Notes: a model not told the origin generated them from the letters alone. A DNA stretch of 25,918 nucleotides from JBGSMF01 sp964651475 (GCA_964651475.1 CAZYXV010000045.1:1-25918), one strand, 5' to 3'; positions 15,712 to 23,827 are shown, counted from the stretch's first letter. Numbers and translations: made by a program.

Positions 15712-16632
15712 ATGGCCGTATCTACCTGGCAAGCGGGCGTGGGGCGGAAAGCCGCCCTACTCACCGCCGTGCTCGTGCTGGCGGGCATTGTGAGCGCGCT
15801 GATTTTTTTACCCGTTCAAGCTGCGCGCTCTGCGTCGCTCTACCATGCCAATGACATCTATGTTGCCTCAGCCAGCCATACTACCACGGCTCCATTCTTT
15901 GTCATTCCCACTGGCACCGTCGTCCTGACTTATTACGCCTACCTTCCCATCATCTCGAGCGACAAGACCGAAATATGCCGCCCTATCGAGGGAGCGGTGT
16001 ACGGGACCTATCAAATCCCCAACTGGACTCCGCCCCAACGTCCTGCCGAGGAGCACGGCGATTTGAACCTTGCTTTGCGCGGCTACACCCTAACCACGGC
16101 CTACCTGGGGCTGATTGACATGGGCGGCGCCACAGACGCAAAAGCGCCGCAACTGGCTGGCGTGTTTGCCAGCCCTCACGCGCCCCAGTTCACCGCCGTT
16201 TACCGGGTGTACAATTGGGACTGGAATTGCAATTGCCGGGATGGGTTGATTGACGACTGGGAAGTGACCCTGGCCGACCTGGCCGCAACGCCTGGCGAAA
16301 CGGTGCACATGCCCGACTCTGGTTACGAGATTGGAGGAGGCTACGAAGCGACCGTGTTATACGCCAGCGACAGCCGGCTGACGCTCAAGTACACTGCCGA
16401 AGATAACGTGGTGAGCGGCTATACGCTTCACCTGGAAAATATTTGCGTGGACCCCAATCTGCTGTCTCTCTATCAATCACTGGACGGCGCCGGCCGCCAC
16501 TCGCTGCCCGCGCTGCGGGCCGGCCAGGCGTTCGGCCGGGTCCGCAACAACGGCAAGATAGGGCTGGCCATCCGCGACAGCGGCGCTTTTCTGGATCCGC
16601 GCGTGCGCAAGGACTGGTGGAAAGACTACTAG
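15712..16632 (+). CDS. Exported protein of unknown function
   Basis: 306 aa from the ATG at 15712, chosen because GGAGG (15701-15705 region) lies 7 nt before it. A signal peptide or anchor covers about residues 12-38 (charged GRK, then a hydrophobic core to LPVQA). The mature part has a predominantly beta appearance, a C-N-C pair in NWDWNCNCRDGLIDDW, a segment GYEATVLYASDSRLTLKYT and a C-terminal motif-like stretch LPALRAGQAFGRVRNNGKIGLAIRDSG ending in basic and aromatic residues. I recognise no family. Ten nucleotides separate it from the adenylate cyclase gene, so the two are probably cotranslated from one mRNA. It might supply an extracellular component for the cyclase sensor, but this is inference from position only. 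Confidence 0.75.
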   Translation: MAVSTWQAGVGRKAALLTAVLVLAGIVSALIFLPVQAARSASLYHANDIYVASASHTTTAPFFVIPTGTVVLTYYAYLPIISSDKTEICRPIEGAVYGTYQIPNWTPPQRPAEEHGDLNLALRGYTLTTAYLGLIDMGGATDAKAPQLAGVFASPHAPQFTAVYRVYNWDWNCNCRDGLIDDWEVTLADLAATPGETVHMPDSGYEIGGGYEATVLYASDSRLTLKYTAEDNVVSGYTLHLENICVDPNLLSLYQSLDGAGRHSLPALRAGQAFGRVRNNGKIGLAIRDSGAFLDPRVRKDWWKDY

Positions 16633-16642
16633 AGGAAAGTTG

Positions 16643-18442
16643 ATGACTGAAGCGCGCGCCTCAACACAGCGCCCTCTCACTCAAAGCGGCAAATGGCGGA
16701 AAGCTTTATCGCAACTCCGCCTCAAAATCACCGGGCCGTATATATTTCTCGCCGTCGTCGTCGCGTTTGCCGCCACCTACATCACCACACGCTACATCGT
16801 CGGCTCGCTCGAAGAGCGTTTCCAGAAAAGCCTGCAAGATGCCGGGCGACTGGCCGCCGATACAGTCGTCCAAACCGAACAACGCCATCTGGCCACCCTG
16901 CGCAGCGCTGCTTTTACTGAAGGCATGCCAGAAGCCATAGAGGCTCGAGACGCGCTGGCGGTACACCGCCTCGTCTCGCTCATCGCACTGAACAACAAAA
17001 CGGATAGCCTGGATATCCTCGCCGGCGACAAGACCGCTTTACTCTCAATGCACCGGGTTCCCGGCGGTGGGGCAATGGACTATGATTTTGATCAAAGCGC
17101 CGATTACGCCGCCTGGCCGCTGGTCAATACAATACTGAACAATACCCGAGACGAGCTGGGCGACAAGTACAGCGATCTGGTACGAGCGCCATGGGGTTGG
17201 ACGCTTTACACCGCCGGGCCAATCAAGCGAGGCGATCAGGTTATAGGCGTGATCATGGTAGGCACTTGTGTCGAAACACTGGCACGCGAACTCGACCAAA
17301 ATGCATTGGCGCGCATCACACTCTATACGCTGGACGGCTTGCCGCTAGCCTCCACGCTCACCCTGGAGCACGCCGACCTCCAACTTTCTCCAGACGTGGC
17401 TCGACGTGTGTTGGAGAGCGAAAACAGAGTCGCCATCGTGCGCGATGTGCAAACGGGAGGGCGGCCGTATGCCGAAGTGTTGAGTACGCTCACGGTGCGC
17501 CGCGAGCAAGTGATGGGGATATTGGCCGCCGCCCTGCCCGCCGAACGGCTATCCAGCGCCAGTGTGCCGGCGCGCAACTGGCTCATCGCGCTGTTCAGCG
17601 CCGCTACGGCGTTGATCGTGCTGATGGGAACGTGGATGTCGGCGCGGATTGTGCGCCCCATACAGACGCTCGTCAGCGCCAGCCAAAAAGTGGCCAGCGG
17701 CGACCTGGCGGCGACCGTGGCGGTGAACAGTTCCGATGAAATAGCAGAACTGTCCATAGCTTTTAACATGATGACGAGCGATCTGCGCGAACGGCAGCGC
17801 GAGCGCGACTTGTTCGGGCGCGCGGTTTCACCCGAAGTGCGCGACGCCTTGTTGGCCGGCAAAGTGGGACTGGGCGGCGAAACGCTGTGCGCCACGGTGT
17901 TGTTCTCAGATATCGTTGGCTTTACAGCCATGTCCGAAAAGCTCGAGCCCCAACAAGTAGTGACGTTTCTCAACGAATACTTGACGGCCATGGAACAAAT
18001 CATCCGCGAACACGGCGGCACGATCAACAAATATATTGGCGATGCCATCGTCGCCATCTTTGGCGCGCCGGTCGGCCACCGCGACGATGCCGCCCGCGCC
18101 GTGCGCGCAGCGCTAGGGATGCACGCGCAACTGGCGGCGCTCAACGCGCGGCGGCAAGTGCGTGGAGAGCCGCCCCTGGCGCACGGCATCGGCATCAGCA
18201 CCGGCAGCGCTGTGGCCGGCGCGATTGGCTCACCGGAACGGCTGGAATACACCATTATCGGCGACACCGTCAACGTGGCGTCACGCCTGGAGGCAATGAC
18301 GCGCCAACTGCACTGCGAGATTTTGCTAACCGAGGACGTCTGGAAAGCATTGGGCGAGACACAAGTCTCACTCGAAGACAAGGGAGAAATCAAGCTCAAA
18401 GGACGCCAAGAAGCCGTGCGCATTTTCGAGTTAAAAGTATAA
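16643..18442 (+). CDS. Membrane class III adenylate cyclase with extracellular sensor and HAMP
   Basis: 599 aa from the ATG at 16643, after GAGG (16632-16635). TM1 (about 32-54) and TM2 (about 312-333) enclose a 255-residue extracytoplasmic domain of the CACHE-like kind, with DLVRAPWGWTLYTAGPI and VIGVIMVGT segments. HAMP is about 334-386. The cyclase domain (about 413-599) has metal-binding Asp423 (FSDIVGF) and Asp467 (GDAIVAIFG), adenine-selecting Lys463, and Asn544 and Arg548 (NVASRLE) for catalysis. The second base-selecting position, Asp in many cyclases, is Thr537 (EYTIIGD). That is typical of the IIIb group, which includes bicarbonate-responsive enzymes. It should make cAMP in the cytoplasm in response to an external ligand. 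Flanked by an exported protein and a Pro/Thr-rich protein. Confidence 0.92.
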   Translation: MTEARASTQRPLTQSGKWRKALSQLRLKITGPYIFLAVVVAFAATYITTRYIVGSLEERFQKSLQDAGRLAADTVVQTEQRHLATLRSAAFTEGMPEAIEARDALAVHRLVSLIALNNKTDSLDILAGDKTALLSMHRVPGGGAMDYDFDQSADYAAWPLVNTILNNTRDELGDKYSDLVRAPWGWTLYTAGPIKRGDQVIGVIMVGTCVETLARELDQNALARITLYTLDGLPLASTLTLEHADLQLSPDVARRVLESENRVAIVRDVQTGGRPYAEVLSTLTVRREQVMGILAAALPAERLSSASVPARNWLIALFSAATALIVLMGTWMSARIVRPIQTLVSASQKVASGDLAATVAVNSSDEIAELSIAFNMMTSDLRERQRERDLFGRAVSPEVRDALLAGKVGLGGETLCATVLFSDIVGFTAMSEKLEPQQVVTFLNEYLTAMEQIIREHGGTINKYIGDAIVAIFGAPVGHRDDAARAVRAALGMHAQLAALNARRQVRGEPPLAHGIGISTGSAVAGAIGSPERLEYTIIGDTVNVASRLEAMTRQLHCEILLTEDVWKALGETQVSLEDKGEIKLKGRQEAVRIFELKV

Positions 18443-18444
18443 CA

Positions 18445-18999
18445 ATGTCTGCCCGCCAAATCACCTGGATGATCACTGGAATTCTCGCACTCGCGCTCGG
18501 CGTGAGCAGCGTTATCGCGGCGGTGCAACTTGGCGCGCGGCCGTTACTGGCCGGCGAGTATCACGCCGACCTGGCCTCGCACCTGAAAGCCGATTACAGC
18601 GTTGACCCCTGCGCTCAACCGAAATTTGCGCCGCTGAACGCAGGGATCATTGACGATCTCGCCGGGGAAGCGCAAACGCCGTCACGCCCGGGCATGAGAA
18701 GCACGTGGCAGGTATTGATCTCCACGCCGACCTCCGCGCCCACAGACACGCCAATGCCCACCCTCACCCCAGGCCACACCCCCACGCCATGGCCCACGGT
18801 CACCTCCACTGCCACGCCGACCTCCACTCCCACGCGCCGCCTTCCAACGCACACGCCAACACCGCCAGCAACTCTAACGCCGACCGATACACCAACGCCA
18901 ACCCCAACACCAGGACCCGGCGGCGAGGGCGGCAAGCCAGAGCCAACCACGCCACCCGAGCCGCCTGTCTCGCCATTAGACTTGCCCCCACCCTCCTAA
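18445..18999 (+). CDS. Membrane-anchored Pro/Thr-rich protein
   Basis: 184 aa starting 2 nt after the cyclase stop, without its own clear Shine-Dalgarno, so it is probably translationally coupled. An N-terminal membrane helix or signal (about 6-30) is followed by about 60 residues of ordinary composition with one Cys (Cys56). From about residue 93 a low-complexity tail is dominated by Thr-Pro repeats and ends in Gly/Pro-rich sequence. Such tails commonly act as extended, possibly glycosylated wall-spanning spacers. No C-terminal binding domain follows. A longer open frame begins upstream inside the cyclase gene but is clearly a shadow there. Function unknown. Confidence 0.72.
   Translation: MSARQITWMITGILALALGVSSVIAAVQLGARPLLAGEYHADLASHLKADYSVDPCAQPKFAPLNAGIIDDLAGEAQTPSRPGMRSTWQVLISTPTSAPTDTPMPTLTPGHTPTPWPTVTSTATPTSTPTRRLPTHTPTPPATLTPTDTPTPTPTPGPGGEGGKPEPTTPPEPPVSPLDLPPPS
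18720..18945 (+). repeat. Low-complexity Thr-Pro coding repeat
   Basis: Short imperfect C/A-rich units (ACNCC, often CCACGCC or CCAACG) encode the Thr-Pro tail of the preceding gene. Imperfect repeats of this kind can expand or contract by slippage. Confidence 0.7.
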
Positions 19000-19013
19000 A
19001 ACAGACATACAAA

Positions 19014-19051
19014 AAAGCGGTGCAAGGCACATTCAGTACTTGCACCGCTTT
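19014..19051. terminator. Bidirectional intrinsic terminator between cyclase unit and tyrS
   Basis: A perfect 13-bp stem AAAGCGGTGCAAG (19014-19026) with 19039-19051 and a 12-nt loop. A-rich on the left, T/G-rich on the right. It serves the plus-strand unit and the convergent tyrS gene. Confidence 0.85.
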
Positions 19052-19069
19052 GTGTTTGCCTAATCGCCC

Positions 19070-20311
19070 CTAAACCAGGCGCACGAACTTGCGCTTGCCC
19101 ACCTGCAAGACCTGCGGCGCGCCCGGCTCGACGACAAAGTCAATACCATCAATGGCCTGTCCGTCCAGCTTGACGCCGTGTTGATCAATCATGCGGCGCG
19201 CGTCGGAGCGGCTAGAGACCAGCCCGGCGTTCACCAACACATCCACAATATTGGTGGACGCGCCAATAGTGTACGTTGGCATATCGTCCGGCAGCTCGCG
19301 CTCCTGGAAAACGCGCTTGAAATGTTCCTCGGCCTGGCTCACGTGTTCATCGCCGTGAAAGGCGCCGACAATTTCACGCGCCAGTTCCATCTTGACGTCG
19401 CGAGGGTGCAGGCTGCCATCTTTCAGTCCCTGTTCAATGGCCGCCACCCGATCCGGCAGGTAGCGCGTGACCAGATTGAAGTAAATCGGCATGGCTTTAT
19501 CGGGCAGGCTCATCACCTTGCCGTACATATCTTCGGGCGCCGCCAGGATGGGAATGTGATTGCCCAGACTCTTGGACATGCGAATTTCGCCATCGGTGCC
19601 GGGCAAGATGCCCAAGATGACGCCAATCTGCGGCTTTTGCCCATACATTTCTTGCAACTTGCGCCCGGCGGTGATAATATTGAACAATTGGTCGCTGCCG
19701 CCGACCTGAACATCGGTATTCATCATCACGGCGTCGTAAGCCTGCATCAGCGCGTAAAAAGTTTCGTGCAGGTAGACCGGCTCGCCTTTTTCCCAGCGCA
19801 GCTTGAAATTTTCGCGCTGGATAAATTGCTGGACGGTGAAATTGGAAGCGATCTTGATCATATCTTCCAGCTTTAGTTCCAGCAGCCATTCGTGGTTAAA
19901 GCGCACCTGCGTCCGCTCGCGGTCGAGGATGCAAAAGGCTTGCTCGGCGTACGTCCGTGCATTGTGTTCCGTTTCTGCGTGGCTGAGCACCGGGCGCAGT
20001 TTATTCTTGTCCGAAGGATCGCCGACCATGCCCGTGCCCGTGCCAATGAGGAACGTCACCGCGTGCCCCAATTCCTGGAATTGGCGCAGCTTTCGCATGG
20101 TGACGGTGTGCCCCAGGTGCAAGTCGGACGTACTGGGATCGTAGCCGCAATAGACGCGCAGGGGGCGGCCTTCCTTTTCAGCTTCGATCAACCGCTCGCG
20201 CAACTCGCGCGTCATGTGTTGCTTGAGTTGCTCGTCGCCATATTCCGTGCCTTGCATAAGCAACGCCACTTGTTCATCCAGCGTCAAGGCCATTGTACGA
20301 GCTGTGGTCAT
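19070..20311 (-). CDS. tyrS: Tyrosyl-tRNA synthetase
   Basis: 413 aa from the ATG at 20311, preceded by GAGG at 6 nt spacing; the frame is open 16 codons further but lacks an RBS. It is a class I synthetase: HIGH-type motif HLGH (65-68) in the segment YDPSTSDLHLGHTV, the KMSKS-type loop RMSKS (244-248), the tyrosine-pocket region VGGSDQLFN, and a C-terminal S4-like RNA-binding domain (about 345-413, SRSDARRMIDQHGVKLDG). It attaches tyrosine to tRNA-Tyr, one gene for which is at 239-320 of this window. The leader is only about 25 nt, so there is no room for a T-box riboswitch. It is transcribed alone, between a shared terminator and a divergent promoter region. Confidence 0.97.
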   Translation of the reverse strand: MTTARTMALTLDEQVALLMQGTEYGDEQLKQHMTRELRERLIEAEKEGRPLRVYCGYDPSTSDLHLGHTVTMRKLRQFQELGHAVTFLIGTGTGMVGDPSDKNKLRPVLSHAETEHNARTYAEQAFCILDRERTQVRFNHEWLLELKLEDMIKIASNFTVQQFIQRENFKLRWEKGEPVYLHETFYALMQAYDAVMMNTDVQVGGSDQLFNIITAGRKLQEMYGQKPQIGVILGILPGTDGEIRMSKSLGNHIPILAAPEDMYGKVMSLPDKAMPIYFNLVTRYLPDRVAAIEQGLKDGSLHPRDVKMELAREIVGAFHGDEHVSQAEEHFKRVFQERELPDDMPTYTIGASTNIVDVLVNAGLVSSRSDARRMIDQHGVKLDGQAIDGIDFVVEPGAPQVLQVGKRKFVRLV

Positions 20312-20342
20312 AATCCACCTCACATCAATAAAATTGAGTTGG

Positions 20343-20351
20343 ATTATACCA
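20343..20351 (-). promoter_or_regulatory. Extended -10 of the tyrS promoter
   Basis: On the minus strand TGGTATAAT, a perfect -10 with TGn extension. No good -35 at the usual distance (about 20366-20371), where the -35 of the opposite promoter lies. Confidence 0.7.
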
Positions 20352-20368
20352 CATAACATGGAGAGCTT

Positions 20369-20397
20369 TTGACCCAGTATTCCATACCTGCTACAAT
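20369..20397 (+). promoter_or_regulatory. Upstream promoter of the surface-protein operon
   Basis: TTGACC (20369-20374), 17-bp spacer, TACAAT (20392-20397) on the plus strand, divergent from tyrS. It would give a leader of about 190 nt before the dockerin gene; a second promoter-like element lies within that leader. Confidence 0.65.
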
Positions 20398-20490
20398 AGA
20401 CCTGACTGGCAGCCGCTCACGAGAGCGCGCTCCGCAGGCGCAAAAACAAAATGGGGGGGATTTTTTATCTCGGCCTTACTCCTCGTGCAA

Positions 20491-20544
20491 GTAACCTGTT
20501 TGTAACCTAATCGGCACGTTGCCCCCCCGCCTCCGCTTTATAAT
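20491..20544 (+). promoter_or_regulatory. Direct-repeat activator site and second promoter
   Basis: GTAACCT is repeated exactly at 20491-20497 and 20502-20508, an 11-bp period that places both copies on one DNA face. A perfect TATAAT follows at 20539-20544 without a good -35. This is the layout of a promoter activated by an OmpR/PhoB-type regulator, with the repeat at about -60 to -43. Confidence 0.5.
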
Positions 20545-20597
20545 CAGGGTGCAATTGGGTTCAAACCATAATGTCTAAAGCATGAGGAGGCTATGCT

Positions 20598-21605
20598 ATG
20601 AGTACCAAAATTTTGTATGTGATGGTTATTGTTAGTTTGCTGATGGGGTCATTTGCCGTTTTGCCAGCGTCGGCGCAGAACCCGACTCCGAACTTTTACA
20701 CTACGGTCAGCATTACGAACATCGCTGGCGCGCCAGTGAAAAATGGGATTTTTACCACTGATGTGGTGGCTTCGGTCGCCAACTATGGCGGCAGCTCACA
20801 GGTAGGCATCATCGGCGCAGACATCTATATCACCTATGACCCGGCCATTGTGAGGTTCGCCTACATCGAGCCGAAAACAGGGTTCTTTGACAACCCGCGC
20901 GACTATTCCAGAGCAGAGTGTCCGGCGACGATGATTGTCACTACCACGCAGTGCGTGCACCTGGCGCTCACACAGCAGCCTGGCTCTGGGGCAGTCTATA
21001 ACCGCACGGGCGTTCTGGCAACGCTGCATTGGGTAGGCGTGGAAAATGGCACGACGCTGCTCAACATCCTGGCAACGGATTCATATCTCATCCAGTATCC
21101 CGACAACACGCAATATCCTTTCAACGCCATCACGCCGGCCACGATCAATATCGGCGGGCCAGGCGGGTCGGCTGGCGCGATTGTCGGTCGAGTCATCCGC
21201 TACGGATACATCGGCACGGCGGCATACAGCGGGCCGGTCACTGTGACGGCCTCGATGCAAGGCGGCCCAGCCGTTACAGCGGTGGCAGACGCGCAGGGCT
21301 ACTTTACCTGCACCCTGCAAACAGGCGGAAACTATAGCGTCAAGGCCAGTTATCCAGGCTACCTGACGGCCAAACGAGATAATGTGTACGTTTCGGGCGC
21401 GACTATCAGCGTTGGAGAGACACGTCTGAGGGGCGGGGACGTCAATCTCGACAACTATGTCAATATCTTTGACCTGGTTATGATCGCCGCCTGGCTGAGT
21501 GGGTCAAATGCCCTGGCAGATATCAACGATGATGGCTATGTCAACATCTACGATCTGACCCTCGCCGCCGGCAGTTTCAATCAACACGGCCCCACAACTT
21601 GGTAA
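20598..21605 (+). CDS. Exported cohesin-like/dockerin protein
   Basis: 335 aa with GGAGG (20586-20590) 7 nt before the ATG at 20598; an overlapping ATG at 20593 is out of frame. The signal peptide is residues 1-26 (ASA at the cut). Residues about 34-185 look cohesin-like (GIIGADIYITYDPAIVRF, then GVLATLHWVG). Residues about 193-275 resemble a carboxypeptidase-regulatory/Cna-B-like beta domain (GAIVGRVIRYGY, AQGYFTCTLQTGGNYSVKASYPGY). The C-terminus (278-335) is a type I dockerin with two calcium loops, GDVNLDNYVNIFDL and ADINDDGYVNIYDL. Dockerins bind cohesins in a calcium-dependent way, so this protein could dock onto the cohesin-LysM proteins encoded downstream. Three Cys (108, 119, 238). 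First gene of a four-gene exported cluster. Confidence 0.85.
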   Translation: MSTKILYVMVIVSLLMGSFAVLPASAQNPTPNFYTTVSITNIAGAPVKNGIFTTDVVASVANYGGSSQVGIIGADIYITYDPAIVRFAYIEPKTGFFDNPRDYSRAECPATMIVTTTQCVHLALTQQPGSGAVYNRTGVLATLHWVGVENGTTLLNILATDSYLIQYPDNTQYPFNAITPATINIGGPGGSAGAIVGRVIRYGYIGTAAYSGPVTVTASMQGGPAVTAVADAQGYFTCTLQTGGNYSVKASYPGYLTAKRDNVYVSGATISVGETRLRGGDVNLDNYVNIFDLVMIAAWLSGSNALADINDDGYVNIYDLTLAAGSFNQHGPTTW

Positions 21606-21637
21606 ATCAGATTAGATATTAGTGTAGGAGGCACAAA

Positions 21638-22522
21638 ATGAAGACCCAGTTTTCTCTATCCAAAACGATCACAGCCATCATCACCGTCACTGTCGTCGCC
21701 TTGTTTGCCAGTGTAGCACTGTTTTCAGGCGCCCCCACCGTGCAGGCTCAGTGGAGTCCCCTGCCCACACCGTGGCCGCAGCCGGTGGTTCAGTTCAGCA
21801 GCAGCGTGTACAGCGTGAACGAGAGTGCTGGCGCAGCCACCATCGTCGTCTACTTGAACACGTCTACGTGGCAACAGATCAGCGTGAACTATACGACCTA
21901 CGACGGCACGGCCACACCGTACAGCGACTATACACCAGTTAACGGCGTGCTGACCTTTAGCTCAGGCGAAACGAGCAAGAGCTTTATAGTGCCGATTGCC
22001 AACGATACCACCAACGAGTCGAACAAGACTATCAATCTGCAATTGAGCAATCCGGCTTACGCCAGCCTGGGCACACCCAGCACCGCCGTGCTGACCATTG
22101 TAGACGACGATACCCCCACCCAACAGGCCAGCATCTTGGGGTATCACACCGTGCGCTCGGGTGAAACGCTGTTCTGCATCGCGCGCGCTTACTCGATCTC
22201 GCCGTGGGCCATTGCCACCCAGAACAATCTGGTCTACCCGTATAGCCTGTACACCAACCAGGTTCTGGCCATCCCGAATGTGCCGTGGTTGAACCCGTCG
22301 GCGGGGGATATTTGTCCGGCCCAGTTCGGCGACAATCCTATCCAGCCCACGCCGGTTCCGTCTCAACCGGGGCCCTGCCGCTATACGCACGTGGTGCAGC
22401 GCGGCGACACACTCTACTCGCTGGCGCGGCGCTATGGATCGAGCGTGTGGAGCATTGCCAGCGCCAATCACATCGCCAACCCGAACCTGATCTTTGTCGG
22501 GCAGGTGCTATGCATTCCGTAA
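21638..22522 (+). CDS. Exported Calx-beta/double-LysM protein
   Basis: 294 aa after a GGAGG Shine-Dalgarno. The signal peptide is about 1-37 (VQA at the cut). A Calx-beta domain (about 50-158) shows the typical YSVNESAGAATIVVYL start, the YDGTATPYSDYTPVNGVLTFSSGETSKSF core and the TIVDDD end; such domains can bind calcium and extend surface proteins. Two LysM domains follow: 168-216 (YHTVRSGETLFCIARAY) and 249-294 (HVVQRGDTLYSLARRY), which bind N-acetylglucosamine-containing glycans, most often peptidoglycan. The only cysteines are 180, 226, 247 and 292, at positions shared with the next gene. There is no catalytic domain. A 15-bp hairpin follows 20 nt after the stop. Confidence 0.88.
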   Translation: MKTQFSLSKTITAIITVTVVALFASVALFSGAPTVQAQWSPLPTPWPQPVVQFSSSVYSVNESAGAATIVVYLNTSTWQQISVNYTTYDGTATPYSDYTPVNGVLTFSSGETSKSFIVPIANDTTNESNKTINLQLSNPAYASLGTPSTAVLTIVDDDTPTQQASILGYHTVRSGETLFCIARAYSISPWAIATQNNLVYPYSLYTNQVLAIPNVPWLNPSAGDICPAQFGDNPIQPTPVPSQPGPCRYTHVVQRGDTLYSLARRYGSSVWSIASANHIANPNLIFVGQVLCIP

Positions 22523-22542
22523 CAAGCAACGAATTACTCATA

Positions 22543-22574
22543 CCTGGTCAATGGAGTCAACTCCATTGACCAGG
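22543..22574. repeat. Perfect 15-bp intergenic hairpin
   Basis: CCTGGTCAATGGAGT (22543-22557) and its exact complement (22560-22574) with a 2-nt centre. It lies between two surface-protein genes with no T-run after it, so it is more likely an mRNA processing or attenuation element than a full terminator. The left arm shares CCTGGTCAATG with the hairpin at 23711. Confidence 0.7.
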
Positions 22575-22614
22575 CCAAGTCGCTCCCTCTAAACGCATAT
22601 CAGGAGATAATAGA

Positions 22615-23697
22615 ATGAAAACCTTCCAAGTATCAAAAGCATTGACCGGACTGGTTGCCATTGCCCTCATCGGAACGCTCTTGGGCGCGATGTTAGGTGG
22701 CAACATTCAGGTGGTGGGTGCCAGCTCGGCTGTAGTGCGCTTTGACCCGGCCGGCGCCACCATCTCCCCCAATCAAACCATCGCCATCAATGTTCAAATA
22801 GATAACGTCACAGGCTTGATGGGCGCAGAATTTCACTTGTCTTATAATCCAGCCATCCTGGAAGTTCAGGACGCCAACGCCAATACGGACGGCGTGCAAA
22901 TCGCGAACGGATCGCTTCTCACAGATTTTGTGGCGCAAAACCACGTTGATTCCACTCAGGGCGTGATAGATTTTGCTGTGCTCCAATTGCCGCCACATTC
23001 AGCAGCGAGCGGCAGCGGGGTGCTGGCAACGATCACCTTCGTGGGCAAGGCCGCCGGCACGTCTGCACTCACATTCACCACCGTCAACCTGGCAGGCGAC
23101 GGCGGAGCGGTCATTACAGCCGACGCACAAAATAGCAGCGTGAGTGTGAGCAGCTCGGGTGGGGCAACGTCAACACCTGTGCCGGGTCAGCCAACCTCCA
23201 CCCCCGTGCCCAGCTACCCAACACCCACCCCCATCCCGGGCTATCCCACCGCCACACCCGTCCCGGGTTATCCAACAGCCACGCCGGCGCCTTCCGGGGG
23301 CATCCTGGGCTATCACACGGTGCGCGCTCGAGAAACGCTCTTTTGCATCGGGCGGGCGTACTCGGTCTTGCCGTGGTCCATCGCCAGCCAGAATGGCCTC
23401 AGCTATCCGTATTACTTGCGAGTGGGGCAGGTGTTGGCTATTCCGAACGTGCCGTGGTCGAGTCCCGTGTCTAACCCGGTTTGCCAGCGCCAGTTTGGCG
23501 ACAGCAATCCCTCGCCATCGCCGCAGCCCACCGTCCCGCCTTCTTCCGGCTGTCGAGCGACGTACGTGGTGCAGCGCGGCGACACGCTCTTTTCCATCGC
23601 GCGCCGCTACAGCACCACCGCCTGGGCCATTGCAGTGGCTAACAACATTGCGAATCCAAACGTGATCTTTCCGGGGCAGGTTCTGTGCATTCGGTAA
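22615..23697 (+). CDS. Exported cohesin/double-LysM protein
   Basis: 360 aa after AGGAGATAATAGA (RBS AGGAG). The signal peptide is about 1-36. A cohesin domain (about 38-178) shows the characteristic VQIDNVTGLMGAEFHLSYNP entry, the DFAVLQLPP strand and the GVLATITFVGKAAGTSALTF C-terminal strands. A Pro/Thr/Gly/Tyr-rich linker (185-228, repeated PGYPTATPVPGYP units) leads to two LysM domains (232-281 and 316-360). The only cysteines are 244, 290, 313 and 358. A cohesin carried on LysM anchors would present a dockerin-binding site at the cell wall. It is a paralogue of the next gene over the cohesin and first LysM. Confidence 0.9.
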   Translation: MKTFQVSKALTGLVAIALIGTLLGAMLGGNIQVVGASSAVVRFDPAGATISPNQTIAINVQIDNVTGLMGAEFHLSYNPAILEVQDANANTDGVQIANGSLLTDFVAQNHVDSTQGVIDFAVLQLPPHSAASGSGVLATITFVGKAAGTSALTFTTVNLAGDGGAVITADAQNSSVSVSSSGGATSTPVPGQPTSTPVPSYPTPTPIPGYPTATPVPGYPTATPAPSGGILGYHTVRARETLFCIGRAYSVLPWSIASQNGLSYPYYLRVGQVLAIPNVPWSSPVSNPVCQRQFGDSNPSPSPQPTVPPSSGCRATYVVQRGDTLFSIARRYSTTAWAIAVANNIANPNVIFPGQVLCIR

Positions 23698-23710
23698 CAA
23701 CATCCTTCAA

Positions 23711-23752
23711 GCGTCCTGGTCAATGAAAGAGAGCTTGCGTTGGCCAGGACGC
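23711..23752. repeat. 15-bp intergenic hairpin related to the one at 22543
   Basis: GCGTCCTGGTCAATG (23711-23725) pairs with 23738-23752 (two G-T pairs) around a 12-nt loop. It again starts close after a LysM gene stop and shares CCTGGTCAATG with the earlier hairpin, suggesting duplication of a gene-plus-hairpin unit. Confidence 0.65.
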
Positions 23753-23827
23753 TATCGCACAAGGTCAAAGCCAACAGTTTTTGTCTTGTCTGCCTATCTC
23801 CCCCCAAAAAATATTTGGGAGATGGAA

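Noticed and set aside
17323..18528. 401-codon open frame on the minus strand
   Set aside because: It is antisense to the adenylate cyclase gene, whose catalytic motifs are intact; its translation is low-complexity, Ser/Arg/Ala-rich and matches nothing. A high-GC shadow.
20312..20342. T-box riboswitch before tyrS
   Set aside because: The predicted leader is about 25 nt, far too short for a T-box, and no T-box sequence is present.
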